Part shown: positions 21,600-34,390 of the stretch, piece by piece
Numbering within the stretch: position 1 is the first letter of the stretch
How the letters are laid out: the number at the start of each line of letters is the position of its first letter
Assembly: GCF_017591425.1 (NCBI RefSeq)
Contig: NW_024466512.1
Location: forward strand, 16,371,001 to 16,435,000
Origin: Ochotona curzoniae
Taxonomy: Eukaryota > Chordata > Mammalia > Lagomorpha > Ochotonidae
DNA: 64,000 bases
Direction: 5' to 3'
Notes under the pieces: generated by a model
What the model was told of the DNA's origin: nothing
The model's database searches: none
The model's input: only the letters and a program-made list of their open reading frames with translations
Position numbers and translations under genes: made by a program

Positions 21600-24500
21600 A
21601 TAGGTTTAAAAAAAGGAAAAAAAAAACATTGCTGTGTTGTACTCTATGCACTTCCTGCTTGTAGGTGACTTAAAGTATGAGTGAAAATGTGTGATATAAT
21701 TATATCGTTCATTCAGTTGCTTTTAGTTGCATCAGTTTGCCCCACTGCATCAAGCTAGCAGAAAGGTTAATATGCACACATTATTGACTGATTGGCTTGT
21801 GTTCTCTCCTTTGAAATCTTAACCACAATAATAGATAACATTATTCTTCCACTCATTACACAGAATCTTCTAAGTCACTATCACAGGCAAAACTTAATAA
21901 TAAAAGTTAAGGAGAAAATGAGATTAATGAGACAGGGAATTCATATGCTCGTTGCACTCGAGTATATTGGAAAAAGTAACAATATGTTAGTGATTGGCAA
22001 AATTACATCACAGAGTTAATCGATATAAATGTGCCATCTTTGTTAGTGACTAATTAGTGTAAATAATGGTGACTTCATTTTAAATACCCAAATTCAGAAG
22101 AAAATATGGAAATCAATGGTGGGAAGCAGATGGCTCATTTAATTTATTTCTCAATTACAGCTGACACATGAGTTACAGAAATTTTCATGTCATCTATTTT
22201 ATGGTGCATTTTACAGCTGTGTTTATTGTTGCAATAAATAAATGTATTATATCTTATTATTAGAGCAGCCATGGAAACTTCTGATAACAATACAATCACA
22301 TAGTCACATGATGTATTCCAAATAGAACATCAATAAGGAAGAACATTCATTTAACCCAGGAGTAAAATCTCAGTGTGACTAAAGCCTAACACAAATAAGA
22401 CTGTCATAAGAAAATGGTAACATCTTATGTTTTCCCAGGGATTACTAATAATTATAAAGGTATATATTATATCTAATATTATTAAATAAGACATGTTTGT
22501 AAATGGATGTTCTAAGATACCCTTATGAAATACAGATAGATAATAAAAAGTTTTCCTCCATTTTGGGCTTTTGTTAAGATTAGCAATGCATAACCAGCTT
22601 AGGGGAAATATTCATACCAACTTGATATTTTAAAGCCTCATCCTTTGCATTAGGAGAATATGATATTTATTTGCAAGTGAAGCACATGCGTTTTATCTTA
22701 TGAAACTTATTTCAGTAGGGTGGTATGGAACTTGAGTGAATCAACCAAGAACAATGCAGCTACTGAGCACCTACAGTTTTCTAGCATTATATTTCAGTCT
22801 CATCTGAACTACTGTTCTCTCATGTTGACAGGGAATGACAGAGGTAGAAATAAAACTTTGAAAGCATTCCCACTGTTTGCCTGACTGTACTCTTCCAACG
22901 TAGAACAGTATGAACACTCACTTGCTTTTCTCTTTGGCTGTTTTATGTTGATTAATTGTCTACATGGGTGTCCTTTGGTCTGTGACTTGTCCTTAATAAG
23001 TCCTATATAACTGAATGCTAGACATTATTTACTACTCGGAATAAAGATGAGATATTGAAGATATCTCATCATAGATATTGAAGATAAATGTTGAAACCAC
23101 TAACCAATGTGGCAATAGCTAGAGAGGAAACCCTGGGTTTCTGTTATGTGTGAAGATTAATGTAATCTTCTCCTGCACTTCTACAGTTTCAAATGTCATA
23201 AGGATATATGGAGGAAAGAGGATTGGTAAACAGAGGTAAGGAGCTCTAGTTATGGGGAACTGTGTGTAGAAAGATCATGTGTAAATACGAGCATTGTGTC
23301 TACTAGAAACCTAAGCAAACTCTATATTCTAAGTATGAAGTGCATGTGGATAATTCTGGATCTGTGAGTGGGAGTTCCTGGAGCAAGAAATGACTCAATG
23401 GACATAGCAGGCTTAGTCCAAAACCATCATAATAGTGAATACGTACTGTGACCTCTAACATGGATTTATATCTACAGTATTTGTTCACAAAAGCCTGGTG
23501 TGGAACAAAGAAGGGAAAAGGAAGTATTTTGAGTCTAAGTTGAAGAATAGAGTGTAACCAATGTGATACTTGTGCTGGGTGATTTTTATTGGATATGTGA
23601 TTAATCCTTGAAGATCAAGGGGGCCTCTCCAGCCATTCTTGTGCATAACAGGGTTGGATTAACTTGGTCTTGACAGGAGATGCTGTCTGTACCCATATGT
23701 CTGATAGCAGTGCACTCAGCTCAGATACACTTTTATTCATTTGGGTTAAGAAAATAAACATATGATCTTCTGCTGAATAATCAGAGTTATTTCTAAATAG
23801 GATTTCTAAAGTACATATTTATTCGTTCCTTTCAAGCCTCTGGGTGGGGATTGTCAACTATGATGTGAAGAATATGCCTGTGAATGAAACAAAACCCAGT
23901 GACTTGTGAATATATTTCCTAGTTGTACAGCGCATGCATTTACTTACTACACTAAGAACTGAGACAGGATTTCAAAAGAATTGAGATGGGAAGACAGCTT
24001 TCAAGCTTGTATCAGGATAGCCGTGACCTGCGGTGGGGCAGAGTGTTGGTATGTTTCTTATAAATCAGTGTCCAGGAAAGGCGAATTAAGGGAAAACCTC
24101 ATTTTTTTCTAAAAAAAAAATATCACTCACCTCATTCTTCATTATGTCTGAATCTAATTTTTATGTTATTGGTTTTTATATTTTGTGATTTTAAAAAAGG
24201 CATTTTAACACTGAAAGTTTTGTAAAAGCAATTTTGGTTTGCTAGATGCTTGCAAATACCTGGTCAAATTACGTAGCAAATCCAGAAATGTACAGGATAA
24301 TTTAGGATATTCATGAGGGGAAAAAAGAATAGAATCATAGAATCTTAACATGTATTAACAGTGAAAAGTCAAAAACATTAAATAAAAGGCAATGTGAAAT
24401 GAGGTTTTTTGGTGCATTAATGTGAAGAATTAGAAATCTTTCCACTTCTGCAGGCACCACCTTGTCAGATACCCAAATTCTTATTTAACCCATTCTGTCA

Positions 24501-26505
24501 CCATATTTAAGATTGCATAATGATGTTGTAGTCTCTTAAGTTGTAAAAATGAAACTGTGGCAGTTACCTATGCTTCCATGGTGCCCTACAAATTTGAGAA
24601 AGAGTTGTTTTTGAAAACTATCTGTTAATGCATTGAAAATTTATTTTGTGCCTAATTACATGGAGGCTTACAAATGCATAATTAATTTGTATTCCATCTT
24701 TGAATCTTATTAATTATCTTGGATATATCACCTCTATGTTAACTTCTTTAAAGATTACAATTCATACTTATCATTTTTGCCTTGCTTATTATAAAACAAA
24801 TAGCTCATCTTTTAAACATATACTACAATGTCATATTATTATCATATTATGGATTGTATTGAATATCTTTGGGTATTTATGGATCATAAAATCTAGTTAA
24901 ATTCAGTACGCACCTTCAGAATCCCATAAAATCAATGGGCCATGTCAGAGGCAAATATATATATTTTACACATAATATTTTAGATTTTTACAGCCAGTTT
25001 ACTTGTTTTAAAGAAAGATTATATCTGATAGTGTTTCTCATTAATTCTATTTTTTAAATAAAATTTTAATAATACAGCTTGCAATAATGCAGAGATTTCA
25101 AGTCTAAATCTTTCAATTTCTATTTAGTGTGTCTTATACTTTTATTTTTATCTCTATAGCAAGAACATGATTGTCTCGTATTGATTGAATTACCAAACAT
25201 GTACGTACATTGTATCATGCCGATATATGATAATTGTCATGTCTTGAGGATACGAATGCGAAACAAACATAAATCCTCTTTTTCACCATAAAAGAATTTG
25301 TGGCCTGATTAAATCATGTAAACAGAAAAACCCTTGTGTTAGCATTTGAGGGTAATTATGAGTATAAAGAATGCTCAGTGGATTACAAATAAGTTAAGTG
25401 ATTATCTCACATACTTCAAGAGAATTAGCCAAAGCTTTACCAAGGACTTTACAACATACTGGGATTTGAAGAATTAGCAAGAGCTTTTGAGGTTGATAAA
25501 GAGAGTAGAATATCTGTTGCACTCAGAAGTGTGTTTACAAAATGTAGAATAATTCAAACATTCATGGAAATGGGATTAAAACATACGTTGATTTTGGTGA
25601 ATAAATTTCTTGAAATCCATGTGTGTAGAGTCTACAGTATGTTTATAAAATGTGTGTTATGGATGGAGTTATCATGGATTTTAAGAATTATTTTACCAAA
25701 ATGAACATATTTTAATTCTATTCTCTGTGATCTTTTCAGTAGTACCCTTATTTATGGAGCTGCAAATTTCACTTATGTGCTCTGGAAATGATGACAATAT
25801 TATCATGTCTTGAGCTTCATAACCTGATGATGTATTTCATGAGAGGAGTCTGGGGAGTTAGATAAGAACCAAAGGAAAAAAGTTATACCCAAAGTCTGAG
25901 CATTACTTCTGTATAATCTTCAATTAATCCTAATTTCTGTTTTTGGTTACAAAACCAGTAAAGAAGGAATTTTTACAAAAAAGACAGAAAATGATTGTGT
26001 CCTGTGCTTTTAGATCCTATGGTAAACTTCATACTGATCTTAAAATTAAATTAATGCCCCTAATTAAGTTATGAAACATTATTTCTTATTTTGTGCACGG
26101 CCAATCTGAGGCCAAAAGAATTGGTGAGCTTGCCCTTGTTATGGTTCTGGCAGGCACTAGAACTTGCGTCTCATCTACTGTCCTGTTCAGAAGCTTCCAG
26201 TTATTCTCTTGTCAATGAGGAGGAAAGACAAAAGTGAAATTACACACTAAATGAAAAGCAATTCAAACATCTGAAAAACCCCAGCTACTTGAATATTAAA
26301 TGCACATTGTTTGACAGAGCCAAGGGAAACAAAACTTAAGGCAAATGAGATAAGAATTTTAATTGGGTAGTAGGGGCAAAACAAAGAAAAAAATATGGAT
26401 GTACTTACAGCAATAGTTGTATAAAAAAGAAGTCTTGGATTGTTTATTCTGAAATTTTAAAACTGCCTAAAAATCCTCATCAATGCTTTTTACTTTTAGA
26501 CTCCA
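21600..26505. other. SINE-free AT-rich unique block
   Basis: About 4.9 kb with no gene, no CSINE and no LINE that I recognise; the longest SINE-free stretch in the window. It contains a perfect 10-bp inverted repeat at 23046-23070. Open frames are short and AT-driven. Confidence 0.55.
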
Positions 26506-26509
26506 GCAT

Positions 26510-26812
26510 TGGGGCCTGCATTGTGGTATAACTGGTAACGTTGCTGTCTGCAGCATTAACATCCCGTATGGGTACTGGCTCATGTTTAGCTGCTGTAATT
26601 TTAACACAGCTCCCTACTAATGGCCTGGGAAAAACAATGGAGGATGTTCCAAGTGCTTGGGCCTCTGCCATCCATCTGGGAGACCTCAACAAATCCTCTG
26701 GCTCCTGGCTTCTGCTGGACTTGGGGAGTGAACCAGTAGGTAGAAAACCTCTCTTTTTGTGTCTGTCTCTGTAACACAGACAAAGCTGTAAAAAAAAGAA
26801 GAAAAGAAAGCA
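26510..26812 (+). mobile_element. CSINE, plus strand
   Basis: Head 'ggggcctgcattgtggtat', body 'gtgcttgggcctctgccat', 'catctgggagacctcaaca' and 'gacttggggagtgaaccag', A-rich tail from 26790. The 111-codon minus frame at 26480-26815 is its shadow. Confidence 0.88.
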
Positions 26813-27061
26813 CATAAGACCCAGGCTAATGAAAAGGAGAAAACAAACGTTGGAGACAAAGACAGAGAAAGAAAGAAAAAGAGGAGTTAATGGAAAATTG
26901 TATTACTTTAAAAGTAAATAAATTGACACATATGTAATCATACTGATAAAAATGACTCAAATCATTCATATTAAGGTTGACTGGCTTGCTTTAATCAATA
27001 TATACTGGACACACTAGTATTTTGGAACATATAAGTATTAATATGGTAAGATAAGTATTTG

Positions 27062-27385
27062 CTGTAGGCTTAACATGCCATTGGGGATGCCCGTGTCTGA
27101 TATTGTAGTGCCAGCAGTGTAATCCCAACTCCATTCCAGACTGGGGATCCATAGTGTTGCACACCATGTTGTTACACATCCATTCCCTTGGAAGATAGCA
27201 TGCAATGGCTATGCTACTTGGCTCCCTTACACCTTCTTGAGATCTGGTTTGGGTTCTGTGCTCCTGGCTTTGTCCAGGTTCAGCCCCTGCTGTTGTAGTT
27301 ATTTTAGGAGTGAACTAGTGGATATGTGATTCCTTTCTCTCTCATTCACTCTCTTTCTCCCTCTTTTTCAATTGAAAAAAAAAAT
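27062..27385 (+). mobile_element. Old CSINE-type SINE, plus strand
   Basis: Diverged: 'aacatgccattggggatgc', 'tgctcctggctttgtccag', 'attttaggagtgaactagt', T/C-rich 'tctctcattcactctcttt', A-rich end at 27375-27385. Confidence 0.72.
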
Positions 27386-27571
27386 GATACCAAGGATATA
27401 TTTTAAATGACTAGCTGCCACTAAGTTTATGTGAAGTAGGAAAAAAAAATTGGAAGACACATTCTACTCAGGCCTACTAGAGAAAAATATTTTGGATTGA
27501 TCCATGTTTACTTAAAATAACTGAGATATTAGTTAAGATATCTTCACAGAAAAATGAAGTTATTGGGAATT

Positions 27572-27860
27572 TCTTTTAAAAGATTAATTCACTTGAAAGG
27601 CAGAGTTACAGAAAGAGAGAGAACCAGAAAGAAAGAGAAATCTTCCATCTGCCAATTCACCTCCCAAATGGCTGCAGTGGGTGGAGCTGGGCCTTTGAAG
27701 GCAGGAACCATGTACTTTTTATGGATCTGCCATGTGTGTGAGAGGGCCCAAGAAATAAGCTATCTTCTGCTTATTGAAGTGTATTGGTAGGAACTTGAAC
27801 CTGTGCTCATATGAGATGCTTCACTGCAGGTGGTAGTTTTATCCTCTATGTCAGCACATT
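27572..27860 (-). mobile_element. CSINE, minus strand
   Basis: Reverse order: 'cttttaaaagattaattca', 'gaaaggcagagttacagaa', 'aatcttccatctgccaatt', 'gagagggcccaagaaataa', 'tgaacctgtgctcatatga'. Confidence 0.85.
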
Positions 27861-27971
27861 GGATCCAGTCAAAATTAGTTTGAAATATTTAAAGAGTTAA
27901 TAATATGAGATACAAACTCATCCACAGAGTAGACCTAAAATGTCAGTATTTCCAAACACTTTATTGTTATT

Positions 27972-28293
27972 AGTTTAAAAAATATTTTTATTGGAAAGTC
28001 AGATCCACAGAGAGAAGGAGATACAGAAAGAAAAGATCTTACGTGCTCTGGTTCACTCCCTAGGTGTCCACAACAGTCAGAGCTGAGCCAATCTAAAGCC
28101 AGGAGCCAGTAGTTTTCCCAAGTATCCCACACAGGTGAAGGATCCCAAGGCTTTGGGCCATCCTCTCCTGCTTTCCAAGGCCACTGGTAGGAAGACAGAT
28201 GGGAAGTGGAGCATCTGGAACATGAACCGGCAAACTATGGGTCCCAGCACACGCAAGCAAAGATTCAACCACTAGGCTGTCATGCCTGGCCCC
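27972..28293 (-). mobile_element. CSINE, minus strand
   Basis: Reverse order: 'aaaatatttttattggaaa', 'tggttcactccctaggtgt', 'ctaaagccaggagccagta', 'ccatcctctcctgctttcc', 'ccactaggctgtcatgcct'. It supplies the C-terminal third of the 196-codon minus frame 28093-28683, which is therefore not a gene. Confidence 0.92.
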
Positions 28294-29368
28294 CAAATAC
28301 ACTTTGTAAAGCCAATGTAACTTGATACCAAAGGAAGCAAAAAACAAACAAGCAGCAACATCCATTACAGGTGTGGATACAGATGTTGTGAACCAAATTA
28401 CAATGAAGATAACCAGAGTCATAACCAGAGTTCCTACAGAAACATCCAACAAAGGCAATATATCCAACTTAAGAAGTAAAAAGAACATTGAGATAGACAA
28501 TAGTTGTCTTTTTGTAGTAAAGAATTTGTGAAAATTCAACATCCATTTATGATTTAAGAAATACAACAAAAATAAAACTGATAACAGGAATGTTTGAAAC
28601 ATCCTACTGTTGATGTCATATTTAATCACAAAACGTATTTTTTTTTTACCATAATCCTCAGGTCCCATGCTTTTCTGAAACACTTACTTTGTGCTCCCAT
28701 TGTCTTTTCTAATATGTGCTAAACAGGATAATTTATTTTCTCTTCTGAAAGAGCCACCTCACCTGCAGGATGAGTGCCTCATCCTTAGGGCTTCATTTAG
28801 CACTGTTTCTCTTGGAAGACTTGTATCTGAATAGAGTTCAAGATGGGTGAAGATTTCATCATGTGATTGTCAGGGGAATGTGATTGGCTCTCTAGTAGGA
28901 ATCTGTGCATGTAGGCTATTCCATGTCAATGAGATCAGCACAACACGTGGGGGTCCTTCTGACGAAGGTGGGCAGAAGAACATTTTTCCTTCCTGTATCT
29001 GTGTGTGTTTGGATAAGAACCAGATGGCTGGTGTCATGTATCTATTATATGTGCAAAATGCCTAGAACTGCATGCAGTGATCTGTCTGTTATCTGCAGTA
29101 AATGACGATAGGAAAACACCTCAGTCACTGGTGGTTTTACCAAGCTGTGCATTTAGCTAAATTCGGAACTTTCCATTTCTTGTTAAAATGAGAAAATCAA
29201 TGCAATAATGTTATAGTATTTTATTTATAAATCTTTTCTAAGTAGAGATGTGTGATTCTGGGTATAATTCATTCTTTTTCTGTCTTTTTCACTGAGGAGC
29301 CTCTGTGAAAGGTTCTTAAACATGACTTACTTTTGTACTTCTATATCTCAGTGAAACACTCAGGGTTA
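28294..29368. other. Unique sequence with an interval open on both strands
   Basis: No repeat recognised. The interval 28322-28531 is open on both strands (69 codons plus; part of 196 codons minus). It contains a 12-bp near-duplication, ataaccagagt(c/t), at 28409-28432. No domain is recognised and I do not call a gene. Confidence 0.45.
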
Positions 29369-29690
29369 GGGCCCAGCATGGTAGACTAGTGGCTCAATCC
29401 TCACCTTGTATGCATGCGCAGGGATCCCATATGGGTGCCCGTTCATATCCTAGCTGCTCCACTTCCTCTCATATTCCCTGCTTGCAGCCTTGGAGGGGTA
29501 GTGAATGGCCCAAAGCCGCGGGACCCTGCACCCACACGGGAGACCTGGAAGAAGCTCCTGGCTTCTAACTGGCTTAGCTCCAGCCATTGTGGCCTCTTGG
29601 GAAGTGAACCAGCGATGCAAGCTCTGTATCTCCTTCTTCTCTGTATGTCTGTCTTCCCAGTTAAAATAAATAAATAAATAAAGCTTTGGG
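29369..29690 (+). mobile_element. CSINE, plus strand, pika-type
   Basis: Head 'gggcccagcatggtagact', body 'gggatcccatatgggtgcc', 'gaatggcccaaagccgcgg' and 'acacgggagacctggaaga', tail with (TAAA)n at 29665-29682. Frames 29414-29739 are shadows. Confidence 0.93.
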
Positions 29691-29734
29691 AAAACATCTC
29701 ATGCTTATGTAACATTTTCATGCAAATAATTTCA

Positions 29735-29900
29735 TGCATAATAACGATTATTATTTAGTAAATATATGTATGTGCAGATACTGCATATACATATATCCTT
29801 TGCTACATATGTTTATTCACTGCATATATTTACCACATATGATTATATAAATTATATATATACATGCTAAATGTATGTATATAAATATATATGTGATTTA
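29735..29900. repeat. AT-rich (TATA/CATA) low-complexity tract
   Basis: About 165 bp made of degenerate 'acatatatg' and 'tatatatacatg' units, including 'aaattatatatatacatgc' near 29848. It is rich in self-complementary steps. Confidence 0.85.
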
Positions 29901-30018
29901 TTAGTTATACTTTGCTAAAATTGGCAAACTCTTGTTTTGTAGGAAAACATACTGTGCCTCTCAGATCCATAGTTTCATTTTTTGTATACTTTCTGCAATT
30001 CCTTTTTCTTTTGATGCT

Positions 30019-30332
30019 TTTTAAAATATTTATTTATTTTAATTTGAAAGACAGATTTACAAAAAGAAGAAAGGACAGAGAAATCATCCATTACTGACTC
30101 TCCAAATGAACACAATGACCCAAGCTGGGCCAGTCTGAAGCAGGAGCCTGGGGTTTTCTCTGGGTCTCCACATGGATGCAGGGCACAAAGGGGTGGGACA
30201 TCATGTGCTGCCTTTCCAGGTGCATCAGCAGGGAGCTGGACTGGGAGGAGAGCAGCTAGGACTGTAAAGGGTGCCTACAGGGAGTACCAGCACCACAAGA
30301 AGATGCTTATCACACTACGCCATGACCCTAGA
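30019..30332 (-). mobile_element. CSINE, minus strand
   Basis: Reverse order: 'ttaaaatatttatttattt', 'gaaagacagatttacaaaa', 'gggtctccacatggatgca', 'agcagggagctggactggg', 'cacactacgccatgaccct'. Moderately diverged. Confidence 0.87.
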
Positions 30333-33300
30333 CTCTCTGTGGTTCCTTTGAACACCTGTAGCCACAGATTCACACACTGTTTTTGAGGCTGATAAGCAGT
30401 TTTGCTTGGTAAATAAGATATATTTGGTTTCATTTAGACATGGACTAAGGGGAGCACTGGAATTCTTTTGTTCACAAATTTCACTAAATCTCTTTGGCTG
30501 GGTTCTTGTTTCCAGTGGCAACTCTGCCTAATCATCTTGCTAAACATGTTAGACAAAAAAAAAAATCTATTTGCATATATATTTTTTTCTTTTAAAATTT
30601 CTCCCCATTTACTTTATCAAATAGCATTTCTTTAGGCATTAACAACAATAGCATTTTAAAGTTGCAGGAGGAATTGCATATCTTTATTCATTTTTAAAAA
30701 TAAAAAAACTCTTTTCATATGTTTGCTAATATAAGTTGTTATAGAATTTATCACCTTTTGAAGTTGAAATATTTTTGTTCTCTTATTAAATGCTCCATAG
30801 GGAAGAATTTAAATGCTGACTCCATTCAGCTTTTCAGTATTTACTCGTAGGAACAACTACAAAGAGCTATTGATTTAAATATATTAGAGAAAAGTGGAAT
30901 TTTTGATGGCAACTATTTCATACAGCCACTGTGATTTTTCTCAGTAATGCTTTCTGTTACTAATAATTATGTCTCCCTAGAAACCTGATCTAAGGCATTC
31001 CACTCATGAAGTGTTTATTAGGCATTACTGTGGTTAAAGAAAATCTCTCACCCTTTCCAAATGTTACTAATGTGGATAAATTAGGGACATATTCTCTGCA
31101 ATAAAAAGGCTGTCCCCCCATTATTAAAAATGTTATTCTGTATGTTTCTAAGATAATCACACTTCTATGGCCACTATAATGGTTGGTCAGACCTAGGCCA
31201 GAGAACTTGAGTAACTAAATAGAACATGATTAAATGAATGCAGAAATAATGAAACCCAAACCTCGAAACCCACAACTGTCTTAGTTTAAATTCATATTCT
31301 CACTTGAGCGATACATGTAAACACATAAACAATGTCACGTGGTTATACACACCAAAGCCTTATATGCCCAGACATGATGATGGCTAGGACAAAGAGTAAA
31401 TTCTAGACAGTTTAATGAGAGCTAAAGTTTAGGTTTTAGTATTCTTCCGTAATTAAGTCCTAGAATATGCCAGTGTCACTTAACTCTCAGAAAGGGCAAT
31501 GGTATCTTATTAGGTGACTTCTACATATTTTTGGGTTTCTTTGTAGCTTCTATTTAAGCCATCTTTATGATGGTGAATTTTCAGTTTACTGGAGGTATGT
31601 GTTCAGAAACCAATTGCATACACCCAATAAGGAAATTTCTATTTATTCTATTAACATTTCATTAAGTGGTACACATTCCGTTAATTCCTGTAAATAATAA
31701 TATTACATCCAGATTGTCATTATCATGGGTCATACTGTGTTTTTTTTTTAACTTTAAAAATGAGAGGTGATGCAGAAAATAGACTCTTCCTAAGATAATT
31801 GCACAAAGCAGTGCAGATTTATCTATCTTAAATGGTTTTTTTTAAATGTGCCATCCACATGGTTTCAGAGTAGGAAACACTTGCTTTGATTTCAAGGACT
31901 GATTGTACAATAACATACAAATGCAGATTAAACAGGACTATGATTTCTTTCCAGCACAAAGTGGGTGCTTAATAAATTGGTGAAAGCTTGAATTAGTGAT
32001 ACTGATGGAACATTATGCCCCTGCTTTGTGGCAAGTGAAATATTTATTATGCTGAACAGATCATTGTGCACAGGAAAATATCTGCTTTATGAGGTTTCCC
32101 TTTAAAATGCAGTTCCTAAGGATGTTTCATTTTGCAAGCATTATGAATAAAAATATGTTTCATTTCAGTTACCCCGTAAATATCAACTTTTAGCAAATAG
32201 TTTTGAAATTATCTGAATAGCTTGTTCCACTTTAGTTTGTGAACAAAACAATCACAAAAATCTTTCAAGCAGCATCATCTATTTCCCCTTGGATTTTTTT
32301 TATATTAAAAACAGAGTAATTCTTCCTGCCCATTCAGATCCTCTCAAAATCCTTATTAAAAACAATATTGAATTTCAAAAAAGTGTATCTTAATTCCTGT
32401 ATTTCAGAAATGACAGGATTTTTTTCACATATATAAAATGCTCTGGATGGAAAGCGTTAGTACTAATAAGCATAAAAGTAAGAAAGATAAAGGAAGGGTT
32501 TCTTTATATACAACCAAAATTTTTCCTGTTTTCCTAGCAAGTGCTTAGTGATTGGCAGAAAATAAAATTATTGCACTTTGGAGAAACAGTAAATATCGAA
32601 TAGAAAATATGGTTCTGCTTGATTGTGAGATAGCAATGCTTGCCTACTGGCAAGATAATGGAAGAAAACATTTATATTTGATTTGTTACCTTAATCCAGT
32701 TCATTTTTACAAAAATGTTAATATTTGTGACAGAAGGAAGGGCATCTTTGGCTGACTTCTGCAGTCACCAACTAACTTGAAGAATGCAGTTACCTCCCCT
32801 CTGAATACAATTTGTTGCTTGAGGTTCAAAAGAGTTTTCTCTCTCACTTAGGCTTTAATATTTTATAGGAAATGTATTTTAGAATGAAAAATTCTGCATC
32901 TTCCAAAATTCTTTTATACTTCTCAGGTCATCCATTTTTATGTGTTTATTTATTTTTAGGCAAGTCAACAGGAATTGCAGAAACCCTAATGTATCCCGTT
33001 TGCATAAACTGTTATCAACAAGGTTTTCATGAGTTTTAGTAGCAGCCAGGCATCATGCAGACTAAACATTGATGACACACAAAAGAGCTGTATGGGAAGC
33101 ATGTCTAACCCAGCATGATAAAGGAATGTTTGTGACAAAGAAAAGCAATGGCAGCTGCAGGTCCTGTGCTGCAGAGGCACCTGCCTCAGTTCGGGGGAAG
33201 TGAAGGTTTTCTTCATTTTCACAGTGTGAATGCTATTGGTCTCCAGTAACGGATCCTCATCCAACTTCTTATTTTGTCAGAGCGCACCTCTCCTTTCTCT

Positions 33301-33551
33301 TGAATATTCATTTCTCTATAAGTCCTCTAGAGACTTTTATTTTGACATCTTGGGTGCCCTCCAAGTAATCCATGTTTATTCCTGAGTGACTTGGCTCTCT
33401 CTCCAACTCACTTAAAAGCAAGTTTAGATTACAATCCAAATGGTATTAGCATATTACTTAGGCTTTAGAATGTGATTCAGAATGAGATGATCTTAGAGGA
33501 TAATTATCCTTAAGGACCAATTAAATTTTAAAAAATGAAAATTTTCTATAG
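30333..33551. other. SINE-free unique block
   Basis: About 3.2 kb of unique AT-rich sequence. The only repeat-like trace is an L2-like 3' end at about 31950-31985 ('gtgggtgcttaataaattg'). No coding region is recognised. Its lack of young SINEs makes it a candidate for conserved non-coding sequence, which I cannot test without an alignment. Confidence 0.5.
31945..31990 (+). mobile_element. L2-like 3' end trace
   Basis: 'agtgggtgcttaataaattggtga' resembles the conserved 'gtaggtgctcaataaatg' end of ancient L2/MIR elements. It is very short, so only a tentative call. Confidence 0.35.
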
Positions 33552-33830
33552 TTATATACTGCATATAACATACTAACCACTGACAAGGAAAAGCTATTAA
33601 AAAGATTAGGGCCAAGTGAAACAAACCGCTTCAAGGAAAAAATAGCAGCAATTATGTTTAGTAATGAGATGAGTCAAGATAATAATCCAATGATTTCTTT
33701 TACTTCTGCTTCTGTAGCTGAAAGAGTCAAAGACATTGGACAGTCTAAACAATCCACGGTATCTATGAGCGGTATTGGTGATCCCATTGGTCCAGCATTA
33801 GGGGATGCTCCTTCCTTTGACAAACTTTAA
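33552..33830 (+). other. Unassigned 92-codon open stretch with a stop
   Basis: One plus-strand frame stays open for 92 codons, from just after a TAG (33549-33551) to TAA (33828-33830). The predicted peptide has a Lys/Glu-rich first part (includes KLLKRLGPSETNRFKEK), an Asn/Ser-rich middle (SQDNNPMISFTSASVAERV) and a Gly/Pro/Asp end (GDPIGPALGDAPSFDKL). That mix is more protein-like than the AT-driven frames elsewhere. An acceptor-like 'aaaattttctatag' lies immediately upstream, so a terminal exon is conceivable; so is a retrocopy fragment or chance. No polyadenylation signal is seen in the next 250 bp. I do not recognise the family. Confidence 0.25.
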
Positions 33831-34134
33831 AAATTAAGCATTGATTCCATTGAAGGAAATGGCAAATTTTCTTTACTCTCTTGCATGTCTTATATGAAGG
33901 AAGAGAAAAACACAAGACAGCAGACAAGAAGCTAAGAAGAAGAGAAGACTCCCCTTGTTAATATGTAGGGAACATGAAGGGATTTTCAAATCACTCCATG
34001 AGGATACACACAGAGACACACACCATTTTTAGGCATGAGGAAACAGTCACTTTGACCTAAAAATTTTGGGATGTTCCAGGCTTGGATTGATGAAATTACT
34101 CAGTGACATCTGAAGATAGTTTCTCTCTGTCTTT
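33831..34134. other. Unique sequence downstream of the open stretch
   Basis: No AATAAA motif or repeat is seen. There is a purine-rich stretch at 33895-33950 and an (AC)-rich patch at about 34008-34022. Confidence 0.45.
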
Positions 34135-34390
34135 TGAAAAAATATTTATTTTTTTTCATTGGAAAGTTAGATTTACAGAGCGACAGACAGTAAGAAAAAT
34201 CTTCCATCTGTTGGTTCACTCCCCAAATGGTTGCAACAGCCAGAGAAGAACTGATTTGACTGCTTTCCTGGGCCACAAGCAGGGCACTGGCACAGAGGCG
34301 GAGCAGCCGGGACATGAACTGGCGCCGAATGAGATGCTGGATCTTGGAGGTAGAGCAAGATTAGCCAGTTTAGCCATTGTGCCAGCCCCA
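34135..34390 (-). mobile_element. CSINE with internal deletion, minus strand
   Basis: Reverse order: 'aaaatatttattttttttc', 'aatcttccatctgttggtt', 'gcaacagccagagaagaac'. It then jumps from the 'gctgatttg' position directly to 'actgctttcctgggccaca', so about 80 bp of the normal body is missing. It ends 'tagccattgtgccagcccc'. Confidence 0.88.

Noticed and set aside
28093..28683. 196-codon minus-strand open frame, the longest in the window
   Set aside because: Its C-terminal third is a CSINE in reverse. The remainder is Leu/Val/Phe-rich without a domain, and the same DNA is also open on the plus strand, so it is most likely chance.
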